From NCBI RefSeq assembly GCF_004119455.1, contig NZ_NRQT01000002.1:441501-505500 (forward strand): a stretch of 64,000 bases of DNA, written 5' to 3'. The notes beneath the pieces were generated by a model. It did not search any database. It saw nothing but the letters and a program-made list of their open reading frames with translations, and was not told where the DNA came from. Every line of letters begins with the position of its first letter. The first letter of the stretch is position 1. A program made the position numbers and the translations under genes. Shown here piece by piece: positions 1 to 8,941 of this stretch. The stretch is from Chryseobacterium sp. CH25 (GTDB lineage: Bacteria > Bacteroidota > Bacteroidia > Flavobacteriales > Weeksellaceae).

Positions 1-444
1 GCCTTCAGTGGTTCTGAACTCTTCAAAACGATCTACAGCCGCATTAACAATTTTTGCTAATGCTTCCCATTCGCCTTCTGTAAGTTCATCAGGTCTTGAA
101 GTGATGGCATCAGGAAGTCTTACGGCCATTTTCAGGTATTCGAAATCAGGACCGTCTGATGCAATATTTTTAAGTTCCTTGATATAGGAATCAATTAAAC
201 CTTTATTGATTTTTACATCATTAGATTCTTCAAGGTTTTCAATATTGACGTAGCAGTCAACTTTTCCACGGATAATTCTATCGTTAAGAATTTTTCTGAT
301 CTCAAATTCTTTTTCTTTATAACGTAAAGGAATTTTGATATTTAAATCAAAGCTCTTGCTGTTCAGTGATTTAATATCTATTGTTATTTTTTTTCCTTCA
401 AAAACATCTTCGGCTCTACCGAAGCCAGTCATTGATAAAATCAT
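1..444 (-). CDS. YicC/YloC family endoribonuclease, N-terminal part (cut by window edge)
   Basis: The 148 visible codons begin with MILSMTGFGRA, the hallmark N-terminus of the YicC/YloC family; members in other bacteria act as endoribonucleases on RNA. The acidic stretch after residue 20 and a segment near residue 110 (LPDAITSRPDEL) also fit the family N-terminal domain. The C-terminal catalytic part lies outside the window. A perfect -7 box (TATCTTTG on the minus strand, 469 to 462) sits 17 bases before the ATG and supports this start. The gene diverges from miaA across 95 bases. Family assignment is firm; the RNA target here is unknown. Confidence 0.85.
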   Translation of the reverse strand, partial: MILSMTGFGRAEDVFEGKKITIDIKSLNSKSFDLNIKIPLRYKEKEFEIRKILNDRIIRGKVDCYVNIENLEESNDVKINKGLIDSYIKELKNIASDGPDFEYLKMAVRLPDAITSRPDELTEGEWEALAKIVNAAVDRFEEFRTTEG

Positions 445-461
445 AGTTTTTTATTGTTCTA

Positions 462-469
462 CAAAGATA
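462..469 (-). promoter_or_regulatory. -7 promoter box of yicC
   Basis: On the minus strand the sequence reads TATCTTTG, a perfect match to the Bacteroidota -7 consensus TAnnTTTG. Transcription would start near 456, giving a leader of about 12 bases. No clear -33 TTTG is visible. Confidence 0.55.
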
Positions 470-539
470 AACATTTAAATTAGCACAGTGAAATCTGTAA
501 AAGATTCTATTTTATGGATAAAATAATGAATGTGCACCG

Positions 540-1454
540 ATGAAAAATCTGATTTCTGTAGTAGGACCCACCGGAATAGGGAAGACAAAACTGGCAATTG
601 ATCTGGCAAAACACTTCAATACGGAAATTGTTTCCTGTGATTCCCGACAGTTTTTTAAAGAAATGAAAATCGGAACAGCAGCACCGTCTGAAGAAGAGCT
701 GGCTGAAGCACCACATCATTTTATCGGAAATCTTTCTGTAGAAGAATATTATTCTATCGGGCAATACGAAGAAGATGCTCTGAAAAAACTCAATGAACTT
801 TTCCAAAATCATGACACTGTCATTCTTGTTGGTGGAAGTATGATGTATGAAAAAGCAGTGATTGAAGGATTGAATGATCTACCTGAAGCTAATGCTGAAA
901 ATCAGGAAAAGCTTCAGAAAATAATGGAAGAGGAAGGAGTAGAAAAACTTCAGGAAATTTTAAAGGAATTAGATCCTGAATATTTTGAAGTAGTGGATAT
1001 TCACAATCACAGAAGACTGTTGCGTGCCATTGATGTGATCTGGCAAACGGATAAAAAATATTCTGAGCAGATTGCAGTTTCCCAGGATTCCAGAGATTTT
1101 AATGTGATCAGAATCGGAATTGAAGCTCCAAGAGAAGAGTTATATGACAGAATCAATCGCAGGGTTGATATTATGATGGAGAAAGGACTTTTGGATGAGG
1201 TGAAAGGATTGGAGAAATTCAAAGGTTTGACTGCATTGAATACGGTTGGTTATGCTGAATTATTCAAATATTTTGATGGAGAATGGGATTTGGATTTTGC
1301 TGTGTCTGAAATTAAAAAGAACAGTAGAAGATATGCAAAACGCCAGCTGACGTGGTATAGAAAGGCGGATGATATTCATTATTTACAGTTGGGATATTCT
1401 CAACAGGATTATGAAGATTTGATTCTTTGGATTACTGATCAGTTCCAAAAATAA
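540..1454 (+). CDS. miaA: tRNA dimethylallyltransferase MiaA
   Basis: MiaA transfers the dimethylallyl group from dimethylallyl diphosphate to N6 of adenosine 37 in tRNAs reading codons that start with U. The 304-residue protein has the P-loop GPTGIGKT at residues 9-16, the DSRQ motif at 34-37 that binds the target adenine, a VGGS motif near residue 97, and the C-terminal SRRYAKRQLTWYRK signature of the family. Length matches the usual 300-316. The start at 540 is the first ATG and places the P-loop at the normal distance from the N-terminus. Cytoplasmic, single-gene unit divergent from yicC. Confidence 0.96.
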   Translation: MKNLISVVGPTGIGKTKLAIDLAKHFNTEIVSCDSRQFFKEMKIGTAAPSEEELAEAPHHFIGNLSVEEYYSIGQYEEDALKKLNELFQNHDTVILVGGSMMYEKAVIEGLNDLPEANAENQEKLQKIMEEEGVEKLQEILKELDPEYFEVVDIHNHRRLLRAIDVIWQTDKKYSEQIAVSQDSRDFNVIRIGIEAPREELYDRINRRVDIMMEKGLLDEVKGLEKFKGLTALNTVGYAELFKYFDGEWDLDFAVSEIKKNSRRYAKRQLTWYRKADDIHYLQLGYSQQDYEDLILWITDQFQK

Positions 1455-1512
1455 TTTTTTGAATAGGATTCTCCTAGCATCAATTTTTCCGTTATTAAAA
1501 TAAAATATAAGT

Positions 1513-1578
1513 TGAGATTCCTACGGAATGACAAAGGCTATGCGTATTTTTTGTCATTCTGACGAAGGAAGAATCTCA
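1513..1578. repeat. Palindromic intergenic repeat, family 1 (full copy)
   Basis: Two imperfect inverted arms surround a short centre: the left arm contains GAGATTCCTACGGAATGACA and the right arm TGTCATTCTGACGAAGGAA followed by GAATCTCA. The RNA would fold into a long hairpin. A degenerate left half of the same unit occurs at 16811-16840, including the shared words GAATGACAAA and ATGCGTA. It resembles REP-like dispersed elements. Confidence 0.7.
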
Positions 1579-1628
1579 TGTATTGTTTTATAAATTTTTA
1601 ACTTCCATAGCCTGTAATATAAACAAAA

Positions 1629-1651
1629 ATGCGGCTCATAAAGAACCGCAT
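1629..1651 (-). terminator. Rho-independent terminator of the efflux operon
   Basis: The arms ATGCGG and CCGCAT enclose an 11-base loop that can pair partly. On the minus strand the stem is followed by a T-rich run (TTTTTGTTT). It lies 23 bases after the stop of the outer-membrane channel gene. Confidence 0.6.
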
Positions 1652-1674
1652 CCCAAACAATATAATTTAATTTA

Positions 1675-3087
1675 CTACTTCCAACCGCCGCCTAGCGCTC
1701 TGTATAGATCTACAATGCTGCTTAATCTCTGTCTTTTAATGGAAGCAAGATTCAACTCGGCCTGAAGCGAATTTCCCTGTGCGGTAATCACTTCAAGATA
1801 ATTGGCTGAACCTCCTCTGTAAAGAAGTTGTGCACTTTTAATTCCATCCTTCAATGTAGTAGTTTGCTCAGTGGCTTTCTGTTCCTGAACTTTCAGATTC
1901 TCATTAGAAACCAACGCATCGGAAACTTCACCAACAGCATTTAATACAGATTGACGGAATGCCAATACATTTTTCTCTCTTTGAATTTTTGCCACTTCAA
2001 AATCAGTCTTCAATTGTCTTTTCTGGAAAATAGGCTGAGTAATTCCCCCTAAAACAGATCCGAATAAAGATGCCGGAATTTGAAACCAGTTATCAAATTT
2101 GAATGAATTCACTCCACCATTGGCTGTAATCTTTAATGCAGGATACATATTGGCCTGGGCAATTCCTACCATAGCATTGGATTCCAGTAAAACCAATTCC
2201 TGCTGACGTACATCCGGTCTGCGGCTTACCATAGCTGCCGGAAGACCTGCCATGATATTCTGTGGTAGAGAAGTATCAGACATTTCAAGCGTTCTGTTCA
2301 CTTTATTAGGCGTTTCTCCAACCAGAATACTCAATGCATTTTCCTGAATGGCAATATTTTGTTCTAATTGAGAGATCAAAAGTTCAGTAGCCTGTTTCTG
2401 AGCATTAGCTTGCTGAACACCCAATGAAGTTGTGTCTCCACTTTCCCACATTTTTTGTGTAATCATTAGGGTGTTGCTGCTCAATTCCAGATTAGATTTT
2501 GCAATAGCTAATTGTTTGTCAAGCATCAAAAGATTGTAATATCCCTGTGCAATAGCTGCTACCACCTGAGTCTGAATGGCTTTAGAACCTTCATAAGTCT
2601 GCAGATACTGCATTCTTGAAACTTCCTGCTGGTTTTTGATCTTCCCCCAGATATCAGCTTCCCATGATAAATTAAAAGCTGCATTATAATCTTCAACATG
2701 ACTTGATCCTAAAAATAAATTTAGACTCTGCCCATTCATGCTGTTTTTAGATGGTTTTGAAATTTGCGCAGATACACCAAATCCAACATCCGGGTATTGC
2801 ATATATTTTGCCTGTTTCAGTTTCTCCTGTGAAGAAGCAACCTGTTTTAAAGCAATCTGAAGGTCATAATTATTTTTAATTCCTTTTTCAATCAATCCCT
2901 GTAGAATAGGATCGCTGAAAAACTGTTTCCATTCCAGGTTGGCAATGCTTGCTGTATCAGCAGTGGCGGTGTACTGGAATTTTTCCGGAAGCGGAAGGTC
3001 CGGCTCCGTGTATGCCAGTTTTGACACACACGAAACAGATCCTAAAGCTATGGCGAATGTTAATATAATATTTTTTAGTCTTTTCAT
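1675..3087 (-). CDS. RND efflux outer-membrane channel lipoprotein (TolC/NodT-like)
   Basis: The 470-residue protein starts with a lipoprotein signal ending in GSVSC, with the acylated cysteine at residue 20. The rest has the two-fold repeat of long helices typical of outer membrane factors of the NodT/OprM group (for example RRPDVRQQELVLLESNAM in the middle). It forms the outer-membrane exit duct of a tripartite drug pump. It is the last gene of the operon after the adaptor and pump genes on the same strand. The 212-base gap to the pump gene is unusually long for this operon and contains a copy of repeat family 2, which probably inserted there. The substrate cannot be read from the sequence. 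Confidence 0.92.
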   Translation of the reverse strand: MKRLKNIILTFAIALGSVSCVSKLAYTEPDLPLPEKFQYTATADTASIANLEWKQFFSDPILQGLIEKGIKNNYDLQIALKQVASSQEKLKQAKYMQYPDVGFGVSAQISKPSKNSMNGQSLNLFLGSSHVEDYNAAFNLSWEADIWGKIKNQQEVSRMQYLQTYEGSKAIQTQVVAAIAQGYYNLLMLDKQLAIAKSNLELSSNTLMITQKMWESGDTTSLGVQQANAQKQATELLISQLEQNIAIQENALSILVGETPNKVNRTLEMSDTSLPQNIMAGLPAAMVSRRPDVRQQELVLLESNAMVGIAQANMYPALKITANGGVNSFKFDNWFQIPASLFGSVLGGITQPIFQKRQLKTDFEVAKIQREKNVLAFRQSVLNAVGEVSDALVSNENLKVQEQKATEQTTTLKDGIKSAQLLYRGGSANYLEVITAQGNSLQAELNLASIKRQRLSSIVDLYRALGGGWK

Positions 3088-3135
3088 AGTTTTTGTTTAA
3101 TAGACTTTGATGATGTACAACTTTGATGTTTATTA

Positions 3136-3178
3136 TTTCCCACAGATTACGCAGATTTACACAGATGTTTGTGGATAG
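3136..3178. repeat. Intergenic repeat family 2 (left-end fragment)
   Basis: The segment carries the words TTTCCCACAGATTACGCAG and ATTTACACAGATGTTTGTGG, which recur at 48688-48732 and, degenerated, at 9561. It lies between the pump and outer-membrane-channel genes of the efflux operon, so it is probably transcribed as part of the operon mRNA. Confidence 0.65.
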
Positions 3179-3299
3179 GAAAATCAGAGATTTTCAAAAA
3201 CTTATGTGTACTTCTTATTCAGAATGCTTTTAACTTTAAAATTACTTAAGTGTTATTCTAAAAATCTTTTGTGGTGTATAAACCTCTCTTTTGTATCAT

Positions 3300-6200
3300 T
3301 TAATTAATCGTTGAAGCTAAAAGTTCTTCTTCCATTTTCTTTTTCAGAAGTCTTTTCTTCTTTTTGCTTGGCATTTTTTCATGCAGATACTGGAAAACGA
3401 CATACATTACCGGAATAATGAAAATCCCAAATACCACTCCTGTAAGCATTCCTCCCACAGTACTATAACCAATTGAGTGATTTCCTTTTGCAGAAGCTCC
3501 CTGTGTCCAAACTAATGGAAGCATCCCTACAATAAAAGCAAAAGAGGTCATCAGGATTGGTCTTAAACGTAATCTTGAAGCCTGAAGAGCAGATTCAATT
3601 AATGATCTTCCTGCTTTTCTTCGCTGTACGGCAAATTCTACGATCAGGATAGCATTCTTAGCTAATAATCCGACCAGCATGATTAATCCAACCTGTACAT
3701 AAATGTTGTTATCAATTCCAGCTAGCCCGGTGAAGGCAAATACTCCGAATATTCCGGTTGGAATGGTTAAGATAATAGCAAATGGAAGAATATAACTTTC
3801 ATACTGAGCTGACAATAAGAAGTAAACGAATAGAATACTTAAAAGGAAGATGAAAGTGGTTTGTCCACCTGTTTTGATCTCCTCACGAGTAATTCCTGTC
3901 CATTCATAACCATAGCCTCTTGGAAGTGATTGTTTAGCAACTTCTTCAACAGCTTTGATGGCATCTCCGGTACTGTATCCAGGTTTTGGAGTACCATTAA
4001 TGGTTACCGCGTTGAATAGGTTATTTCTTGTTACAGTTTCCGGACCGAAGGTTCTTTTTAAAGTTACCAATGTCTTCGCAGGAACCATTTCTCCTGATTT
4101 GTTTTTTACATAAATTCCCTCTAAAGAATTAATATCCGTACGATAAGGAACATCTGCCTGAGCCATTACTCTGTAGTATTTTCCGAATCTGTTGAAGTCG
4201 GAAACAAAGCTACTTCCATAATAAATCTGCATCGTCTGCATTAATTCCGTTACAGAAACTCCCAGCTGATTGGCTTTATCTGTATCCACATTAATAGTGT
4301 ATTGTGGATTTCCTGCAGCATAGGTTGTAAATGCAAAAGCAATTTCCGGACGTTTCATCAGTTCACCAATAAACTGCTGAGTAGTTGTTCCCAATTGTTC
4401 AAAAGAACCGTTGGTTTTATCCTGAAGCATAAATTCAAAACCGGAAACGTTACCAAATCCCTGAATAGTAGGGAAGTTAAAGAAAAATGCATTGGCATCT
4501 TTTACCTGGCTTACTTTACCTGTTAACGCAGCAGCAATCTGATCCGGATCTTTCATGTCTCCACGCTTATCATAATCTTTAAGCTTGATGAAACCTGCAG
4601 AATAAGGAGAAGCATTAGCATTACTGATAAAGTTCATTCCATCAGCTACCCAAAGGTGATTGGTTGCTTTTTCTCCGTTGATGATTTTGTCAATCTGTGC
4701 CGTAGCATTATGCGTTCTTTCCAGTGAACTTCCAGGAGGGGTATTCACGGCATATAATACGAATCCTTGGTCTTCCGTTGGAATAAACCCGGATGGTGCT
4801 TTTTTAATCATGAAAATACTGGCTGCCGTAATCACAACAAGACCTCCGATGGCTACCCATTTATTTTTGATTAAAAACTTAAGGCTGTAAATATATTTCT
4901 TGGTCATGTTATTGAAGCTTGCATTAAATGCATTGAAAAATCTAGCTCCAAAACCTTTTTTGTGACCATGTTCACCGTGTTCTCCCTGAGGATCATTTAG
5001 GAACAAGGCACATAATGCAGGACTTAATGTTAATGCATTCACTGCTGAAATCATAATCGCAATGGCTAGTGTAAATGCAAACTGTCTGTAGAAAACTCCC
5101 GCAGGCCCTTGCATAAATCCAACCGGAATAAATACCGCACACATCACCAGGGTAATGGAGATAATCGCTCCTGAGATCTCACTCATAGAGTTCATTGTTG
5201 CGTGTTCTACAGGCATTCCTGTCTGTTCCATTTTAGAATGGACGGCTTCCACTACTACAATGGCATCATCCACTACAATACCAATGGCCAGTACCAATGC
5301 AAATAAAGTAAGCATGTTAATACTGAATCCAAATAGCTGCAAGAAGAAGAAAGTACCAATAATTGCTACAGGCACTGCAATAGCCGGAATTAAAGTAGAT
5401 CTGAAATCCTGAAGGAAAATATATACTACAATAAATACCAATATGAATGCAATCACCAATGTTTCCACTACCTGATGGATAGAAGCATCAAGGAAATCTT
5501 TAGAATTATACATGATAATCGGCTTCACTCCTTTAGGCAGGGTAGTACTGAACTGGTCTACCTGTTTTTCAATCTCAGTTAAGATCTCATTAGCATTAGA
5601 ACCAGCTGTCTGTAAAATGGCAAATCCGGCAACCGGTTTTCCGTCTACTCTGTTTGTTGCTGTATAGGTATAAGACCCAAATTCTACTCTTGCAACATCT
5701 TTTAATCTTAGGAATGAACCATCACTATTTGCTTTGATGGCAATGCTTTCGTAATCTTCCCCTTTGTTCAGTTTCCCTTTATATTTAAGGATATATTCGT
5801 AAGTTTCTTTACTTCCTTGCCCAAGACGTCCCGGAGCAGCTTCAAGGTTGTGGTCTTTAATGGCATTCAAAACTTCCTGTGGAGAAAGGTTATTGGCAGC
5901 CAGTCTATCCGGTTTTAACCAGATTCTCATAGAATAATCTCTAGTTCCGAAAACCTGAGCCTGAGCAACTCCCGGAATACGCTGGATTTGAGGAATTACA
6001 TTAATTTTAAGGTAATTCTGTAAGAAAAGTTCATCATATTGCTTTGGATCATCACTGGATAATCCCATGAACATAATCATACTGTTCTGTACCTTTTGTG
6101 TAGAAATTCCTGCCTGTACTACTTCCTGAGGAAGTTGGCTCATTGCTTTTGATACACGGTTTTGTACGTTTACGGCAGCATTATCCGGATCAGACCCTTG

Positions 6201-6485
6201 TTTGAAGAAAACGCTTAGGGTCATGGTACCGTCATTACTGGAGTTGGATGTCATGTAAGTCATGTTTTCTACTCCGTTCACTGCTTCCTCAATAGGTGTT
6301 GCCACAGAACGTGCTACAACTTCAGCATTTGCTCCCGGATAGAAAGCCGTTACCTGAACACTTGGCGGAGCAATATCCGGAAAGAGGGCAATGGGCAAAT
6401 TAAAGAGAGACAGAGCTCCCAATAATAAGAGTATTATGGAGATGACCGTTGAAAGTACCGGTCTTTCTATAAATTGTTTTAACAT
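3300..6485 (-). CDS. RND efflux pump, hydrophobe/amphiphile exporter family (AcrB/MexB-like)
   Basis: This 1061-residue inner-membrane proton antiporter exports amphiphilic compounds from the periplasm. It has the usual HAE1 layout: one N-terminal membrane helix (residues 10-30), a large periplasmic domain, a six-helix bundle, then a repeat of the same plan. The paired aspartates of the proton relay are present in the motif AIGIVVDDAIVVVEA, and the family start MLKQFIERPVLSTVISI is intact. Length matches AcrB (1049). It follows the adaptor gene after 37 bases. A His/Gly-rich insert (GEHGEHGHKK) lies in the central cytoplasmic loop. Substrate unknown. Confidence 0.95.
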   Translation of the reverse strand: MLKQFIERPVLSTVISIILLLLGALSLFNLPIALFPDIAPPSVQVTAFYPGANAEVVARSVATPIEEAVNGVENMTYMTSNSSNDGTMTLSVFFKQGSDPDNAAVNVQNRVSKAMSQLPQEVVQAGISTQKVQNSMIMFMGLSSDDPKQYDELFLQNYLKINVIPQIQRIPGVAQAQVFGTRDYSMRIWLKPDRLAANNLSPQEVLNAIKDHNLEAAPGRLGQGSKETYEYILKYKGKLNKGEDYESIAIKANSDGSFLRLKDVARVEFGSYTYTATNRVDGKPVAGFAILQTAGSNANEILTEIEKQVDQFSTTLPKGVKPIIMYNSKDFLDASIHQVVETLVIAFILVFIVVYIFLQDFRSTLIPAIAVPVAIIGTFFFLQLFGFSINMLTLFALVLAIGIVVDDAIVVVEAVHSKMEQTGMPVEHATMNSMSEISGAIISITLVMCAVFIPVGFMQGPAGVFYRQFAFTLAIAIMISAVNALTLSPALCALFLNDPQGEHGEHGHKKGFGARFFNAFNASFNNMTKKYIYSLKFLIKNKWVAIGGLVVITAASIFMIKKAPSGFIPTEDQGFVLYAVNTPPGSSLERTHNATAQIDKIINGEKATNHLWVADGMNFISNANASPYSAGFIKLKDYDKRGDMKDPDQIAAALTGKVSQVKDANAFFFNFPTIQGFGNVSGFEFMLQDKTNGSFEQLGTTTQQFIGELMKRPEIAFAFTTYAAGNPQYTINVDTDKANQLGVSVTELMQTMQIYYGSSFVSDFNRFGKYYRVMAQADVPYRTDINSLEGIYVKNKSGEMVPAKTLVTLKRTFGPETVTRNNLFNAVTINGTPKPGYSTGDAIKAVEEVAKQSLPRGYGYEWTGITREEIKTGGQTTFIFLLSILFVYFLLSAQYESYILPFAIILTIPTGIFGVFAFTGLAGIDNNIYVQVGLIMLVGLLAKNAILIVEFAVQRRKAGRSLIESALQASRLRLRPILMTSFAFIVGMLPLVWTQGASAKGNHSIGYSTVGGMLTGVVFGIFIIPVMYVVFQYLHEKMPSKKKKRLLKKKMEEELLASTIN

Positions 6486-6522
6486 AAGAAGTTTATTTTT
6501 TTAAGTCTTCCATTTCAGAGGT

Positions 6523-7683
6523 TTACAGAGGTTTTGCTCTTAATAAACTGTCTGAGGAAATCGCTTTAGGTCTGATAGAAGCTCCATCTTTTAAGTTTCC
6601 AATTCCTGTGTAGACAATTTTTTCACCAGGTGAAAGTCCTTCAGAAATGAAGTAATAGCTGTCTGTTTTTCCAGAAATTTTGATCGGTTTTCCGGTTACC
6701 TTTTTATCCTTATCCATTACATAGACATAGGTTTTATCCTGAATTTCGAAAGTAGATTCCTGTGGAATAACCACTGCATTGGATATCAGCTGTGGCATAC
6801 GTACTCTTCCTGTATTTCCGGTTCTCAAAGATCCGCTGGCATTAGGGAAAACGGCACGTACACTGATAGCTCCGGTAGTTTTATCAAACTGTCCATCTAC
6901 AATGCTTAGTCTTCCTTTTTCAGGATAAGTACTGTTGTCAGCAATAATAAGGTCTACCATTGGCATATTTTTCAATTTTTCCTCTAAAGTAGCTCCCGGA
7001 TATTTATTTTGGAAAGCAATGAAATCAAGTTCACTTAAAGAGAAATACGCATAAATTTCACTGATGTCTGATAATAAAGTCAATGGATTAGGATCTGTTC
7101 TTGAGATCAGACTTCCTTTTTTAAATGGAATTCGTCCTATATATCCGCTTACCGGTGCTGTAATGGTTGTAAATCCTACATTGATTCTGGCGCTTCCTAC
7201 AGATGCTCTGGCTTGTGATGCGGCTGCAACAGCTGCTTCATAGTTGGCTTTTGCTGTTTTAAGCTGTACATCAGAAACTACTTTTGCAGCTACCAAAGGC
7301 TGAAGTCTGTCAACTTCCACTTTTGCTTTCTGTATATTGGCATTGGCAGCCTGAAGATTGGCCTGAGCCATATTCATTTGTTCGCCATAACTTCTTGAGT
7401 CTATTTTAAATAAAGGCTGTCCGGCTCTTACATAAGCGCCTTCCTCTACATAAATTCTATCAAGATATCCATCAACCTGAGATCTGATTTCCACATTGTT
7501 TTTCCCTTCCAAAGCAGTTGGGAATTCCTGATATGTGGTAGCAGGAGAGGTGATAACGGTATAAACCGGAAGTTCAGGAGCTGGTGGTGCATTATTAGAT
7601 CCTTCTGCAGCCTTGGTGCAGCTCTGTAAAAGAATTATACTTGAAATAAGTACAATAAACCTTGTTTTTCCAGGTATGTTCAT
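6523..7683 (-). CDS. RND efflux periplasmic adaptor (membrane fusion lipoprotein)
   Basis: The 386-residue protein is the adaptor that links the pump to the outer-membrane channel. The signal peptide ends in LQSC (Cys22), so it is a lipoprotein like AcrA. After it come a biotinyl-lipoyl half (VEIRSQVDGYLDRIYVEEG), an alpha-helical hairpin rich in Ala and Gln (about residues 100-165), the second lipoyl half (ITAPVSGYIGRIPF), and a C-terminal beta-barrel and membrane-proximal domain. It is the first structural gene of the operon and is preceded by three copies of the TAACnGTGTTA operator. Confidence 0.93.
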   Translation of the reverse strand: MNIPGKTRFIVLISSIILLQSCTKAAEGSNNAPPAPELPVYTVITSPATTYQEFPTALEGKNNVEIRSQVDGYLDRIYVEEGAYVRAGQPLFKIDSRSYGEQMNMAQANLQAANANIQKAKVEVDRLQPLVAAKVVSDVQLKTAKANYEAAVAAASQARASVGSARINVGFTTITAPVSGYIGRIPFKKGSLISRTDPNPLTLLSDISEIYAYFSLSELDFIAFQNKYPGATLEEKLKNMPMVDLIIADNSTYPEKGRLSIVDGQFDKTTGAISVRAVFPNASGSLRTGNTGRVRMPQLISNAVVIPQESTFEIQDKTYVYVMDKDKKVTGKPIKISGKTDSYYFISEGLSPGEKIVYTGIGNLKDGASIRPKAISSDSLLRAKPL

Positions 7684-7756
7684 TGTTAATTTAATTTTTT
7701 AATGAAGTGTGAGATTGAAGTAATGTTTCTTTTTAATAAATGCTGTTTTTTTTCCT

Positions 7757-7767
7757 AACAGTGTTAA
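7757..7767. promoter_or_regulatory. TetR operator copy 1
   Basis: TAACAGTGTTA is an 11-base palindrome with a single central base. It is closest to the adaptor start (74 bases away). It is identical to the copy in front of tetR. Confidence 0.6.
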
Positions 7768-7890
7768 TAGTTAGTTCAAAAAAATTACAGAATTTTTAAT
7801 GTCCGATCAGATCGATTGTTTCCATAATTGAAATTTTTTTAATGTAGTTAAGTATATGAAGATGTGAGGTGTAAATAATGTTAATTTTGC

Positions 7891-7901
7891 TAACGGTGTT
7901 A
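7891..7901. promoter_or_regulatory. TetR operator copy 2
   Basis: TAACGGTGTTA keeps the TAAC...GTTA half-sites with a changed centre. It lies about 130 bases from each of copies 1 and 3. Confidence 0.55.
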
Positions 7902-8020
7902 ATTTTAAAAGAAAAAATAAGTACCTTTAACCAATCAATGAAGTAGAGTTTTGCATAAATAGTTTTTGTTTTTAATCAGGAATCAACAGTTGAATGATAT
8001 TAATTCAGTGTTAAATTTCC

Positions 8021-8031
8021 TAACGGTGTTA
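8021..8031. promoter_or_regulatory. TetR operator copy 3
   Basis: TAACGGTGTTA is identical to copy 2 and lies 22 bases beyond the tetR stop codon. It shares the flanking extension TAGTTCAAAAAAAT with copy 1. Confidence 0.55.
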
Positions 8032-8052
8032 ATTTTAGTTCAAAAAAATATA

Positions 8053-8649
8053 TTATAAAGACTTAATAAAAGATGAAACGGTTTCATCCAAAGTCGATTT
8101 ATTCATTGTAGACGGAATATCTCCTGTACGCATCATCATGATCGAAATCATTCCATGGACTGCTGAAAATAAGGCATGAGACATATGACATGCATTGTCT
8201 GTATTAGACCCGTTTTTCTCAATAATGTTGTAAGTACACTCGTAAATCAGCTCCTGAAATGAGGAGAACTCCTTTTTCATCTGCCCCTTTCCACAACATT
8301 GCATTCCCAGACCAAACATTAGTTGGTAATATTCCTTATTATTAAAAGCAAAGCTCCAATAAGCGTCTACAACAGCAACAAGTTGCTCTTCAGGAGTATC
8401 AAACTGTTGTTGTGCCTTTAATAATTCTATATGTAGTTTGTGGAAACCATCTATTGAAATTTCAAATAGAATAGCGTCCTTATTTTCGAAATAATCATAC
8501 ACCACCGGTGCGCTGTATTCAATAGCGTCTGCTATTTTACGCATGGAAAGTGATGCCCAGCCTTCAGATTTAGCCAAAGTGAATGCCGCCTGCAAAATAC
8601 TTGCACGGATGGATTCTTTTTCTCTTTGACGACGTTCATGTAGGCCCAT
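8053..8649 (-). CDS. TetR/AcrR family transcriptional repressor of the efflux operon
   Basis: The 198-residue protein has a TetR DNA-binding domain at residues 10-65 (SLSMRKIADAIEYSAPVVYDYF holds the helix-turn-helix) and a variable C-terminal ligand domain. Its position upstream of a co-oriented RND operon and the four shared operator copies make it the likely repressor of itself and the pump. The start at 8649 (MGLHERRQ) puts the helix-turn-helix at the normal distance. A perfect -7 box lies at 8682-8675, with an operator between it and the ATG, so binding would block initiation. The inducing ligand is unknown. Confidence 0.92.
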   Translation of the reverse strand: MGLHERRQREKESIRASILQAAFTLAKSEGWASLSMRKIADAIEYSAPVVYDYFENKDAILFEISIDGFHKLHIELLKAQQQFDTPEEQLVAVVDAYWSFAFNNKEYYQLMFGLGMQCCGKGQMKKEFSSFQELIYECTYNIIEKNGSNTDNACHMSHALFSAVHGMISIMMMRTGDIPSTMNKSTLDETVSSFIKSL

Positions 8650-8662
8650 GATATTCTTTTCT

Positions 8663-8673
8663 TAACAGTGTTA
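8663..8673. promoter_or_regulatory. TetR operator copy 4 (autoregulatory)
   Basis: TAACAGTGTTA lies between the -7 box of tetR (8675-8682) and its ATG (8649) and covers the expected transcription start. It is identical to copy 1 in front of the adaptor gene. Confidence 0.65.
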
Positions 8674-8674
8674 G

Positions 8675-8682
8675 CAAAACTA
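8675..8682 (-). promoter_or_regulatory. -7 promoter box of tetR
   Basis: The minus strand reads TAGTTTTG, a perfect TAnnTTTG match, one base from operator copy 4. Confidence 0.55.
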
Positions 8683-8913
8683 CAAACTTTTGAAGATATC
8701 TTCCAAACGTTATTTTAATTTTTATGGAAAAAAGAAGCTTAGTGATGTTGGCTGAAAGGTGGAAAAATGAGTGTAGGAAAGGGCTGAAGTATATAATTAA
8801 AAAATTATTGTAAAAATGAATAAAGTATATAGCCTTACTCGATAAATATATTGGGAAGAATAACTTCCTCTTTCCAGCTTCGCTCTTCCTTACCATATAA
8901 CCAAAGAAATTTC

Positions 8914-8921
8914 TATCTTTG
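8914..8921 (+). promoter_or_regulatory. -7 promoter box of the thioredoxin-like gene
   Basis: TATCTTTG matches TAnnTTTG perfectly. It overlaps a possible GTG start at 8921, which it therefore argues against, and it leaves a leader of about 14 bases before the ATG at 8942. Confidence 0.6.
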
Positions 8922-8941
8922 TGAAACTAAAGAAAAAGGAT

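Larger units (their letters stand above)
7684..8052 (-). promoter_or_regulatory. Regulatory region of the efflux operon
   Basis: This 369-base non-coding stretch between tetR and the adaptor gene contains three of the four copies of an operator-like motif (7757-7767, 7891-7901, 8021-8031). The first and third are each followed by the same extension TAGTTCAAAAAAAT, which on the minus strand gives TTTTTTTG, a 7/8 match to the -7 consensus, just upstream of the operator. This suggests two repressible promoters. I see no open reading frame with family features here. Confidence 0.55.

Noticed and set aside
4302..5412. Plus-strand frames within the RND pump gene
   Set aside because: They are shadows of a gene with full family motifs on the other strand.
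8636..8896. 86-codon minus-strand frame upstream of tetR
   Set aside because: It overlaps the start, operator and promoter of tetR and has a low-complexity Phe/Tyr-rich translation.
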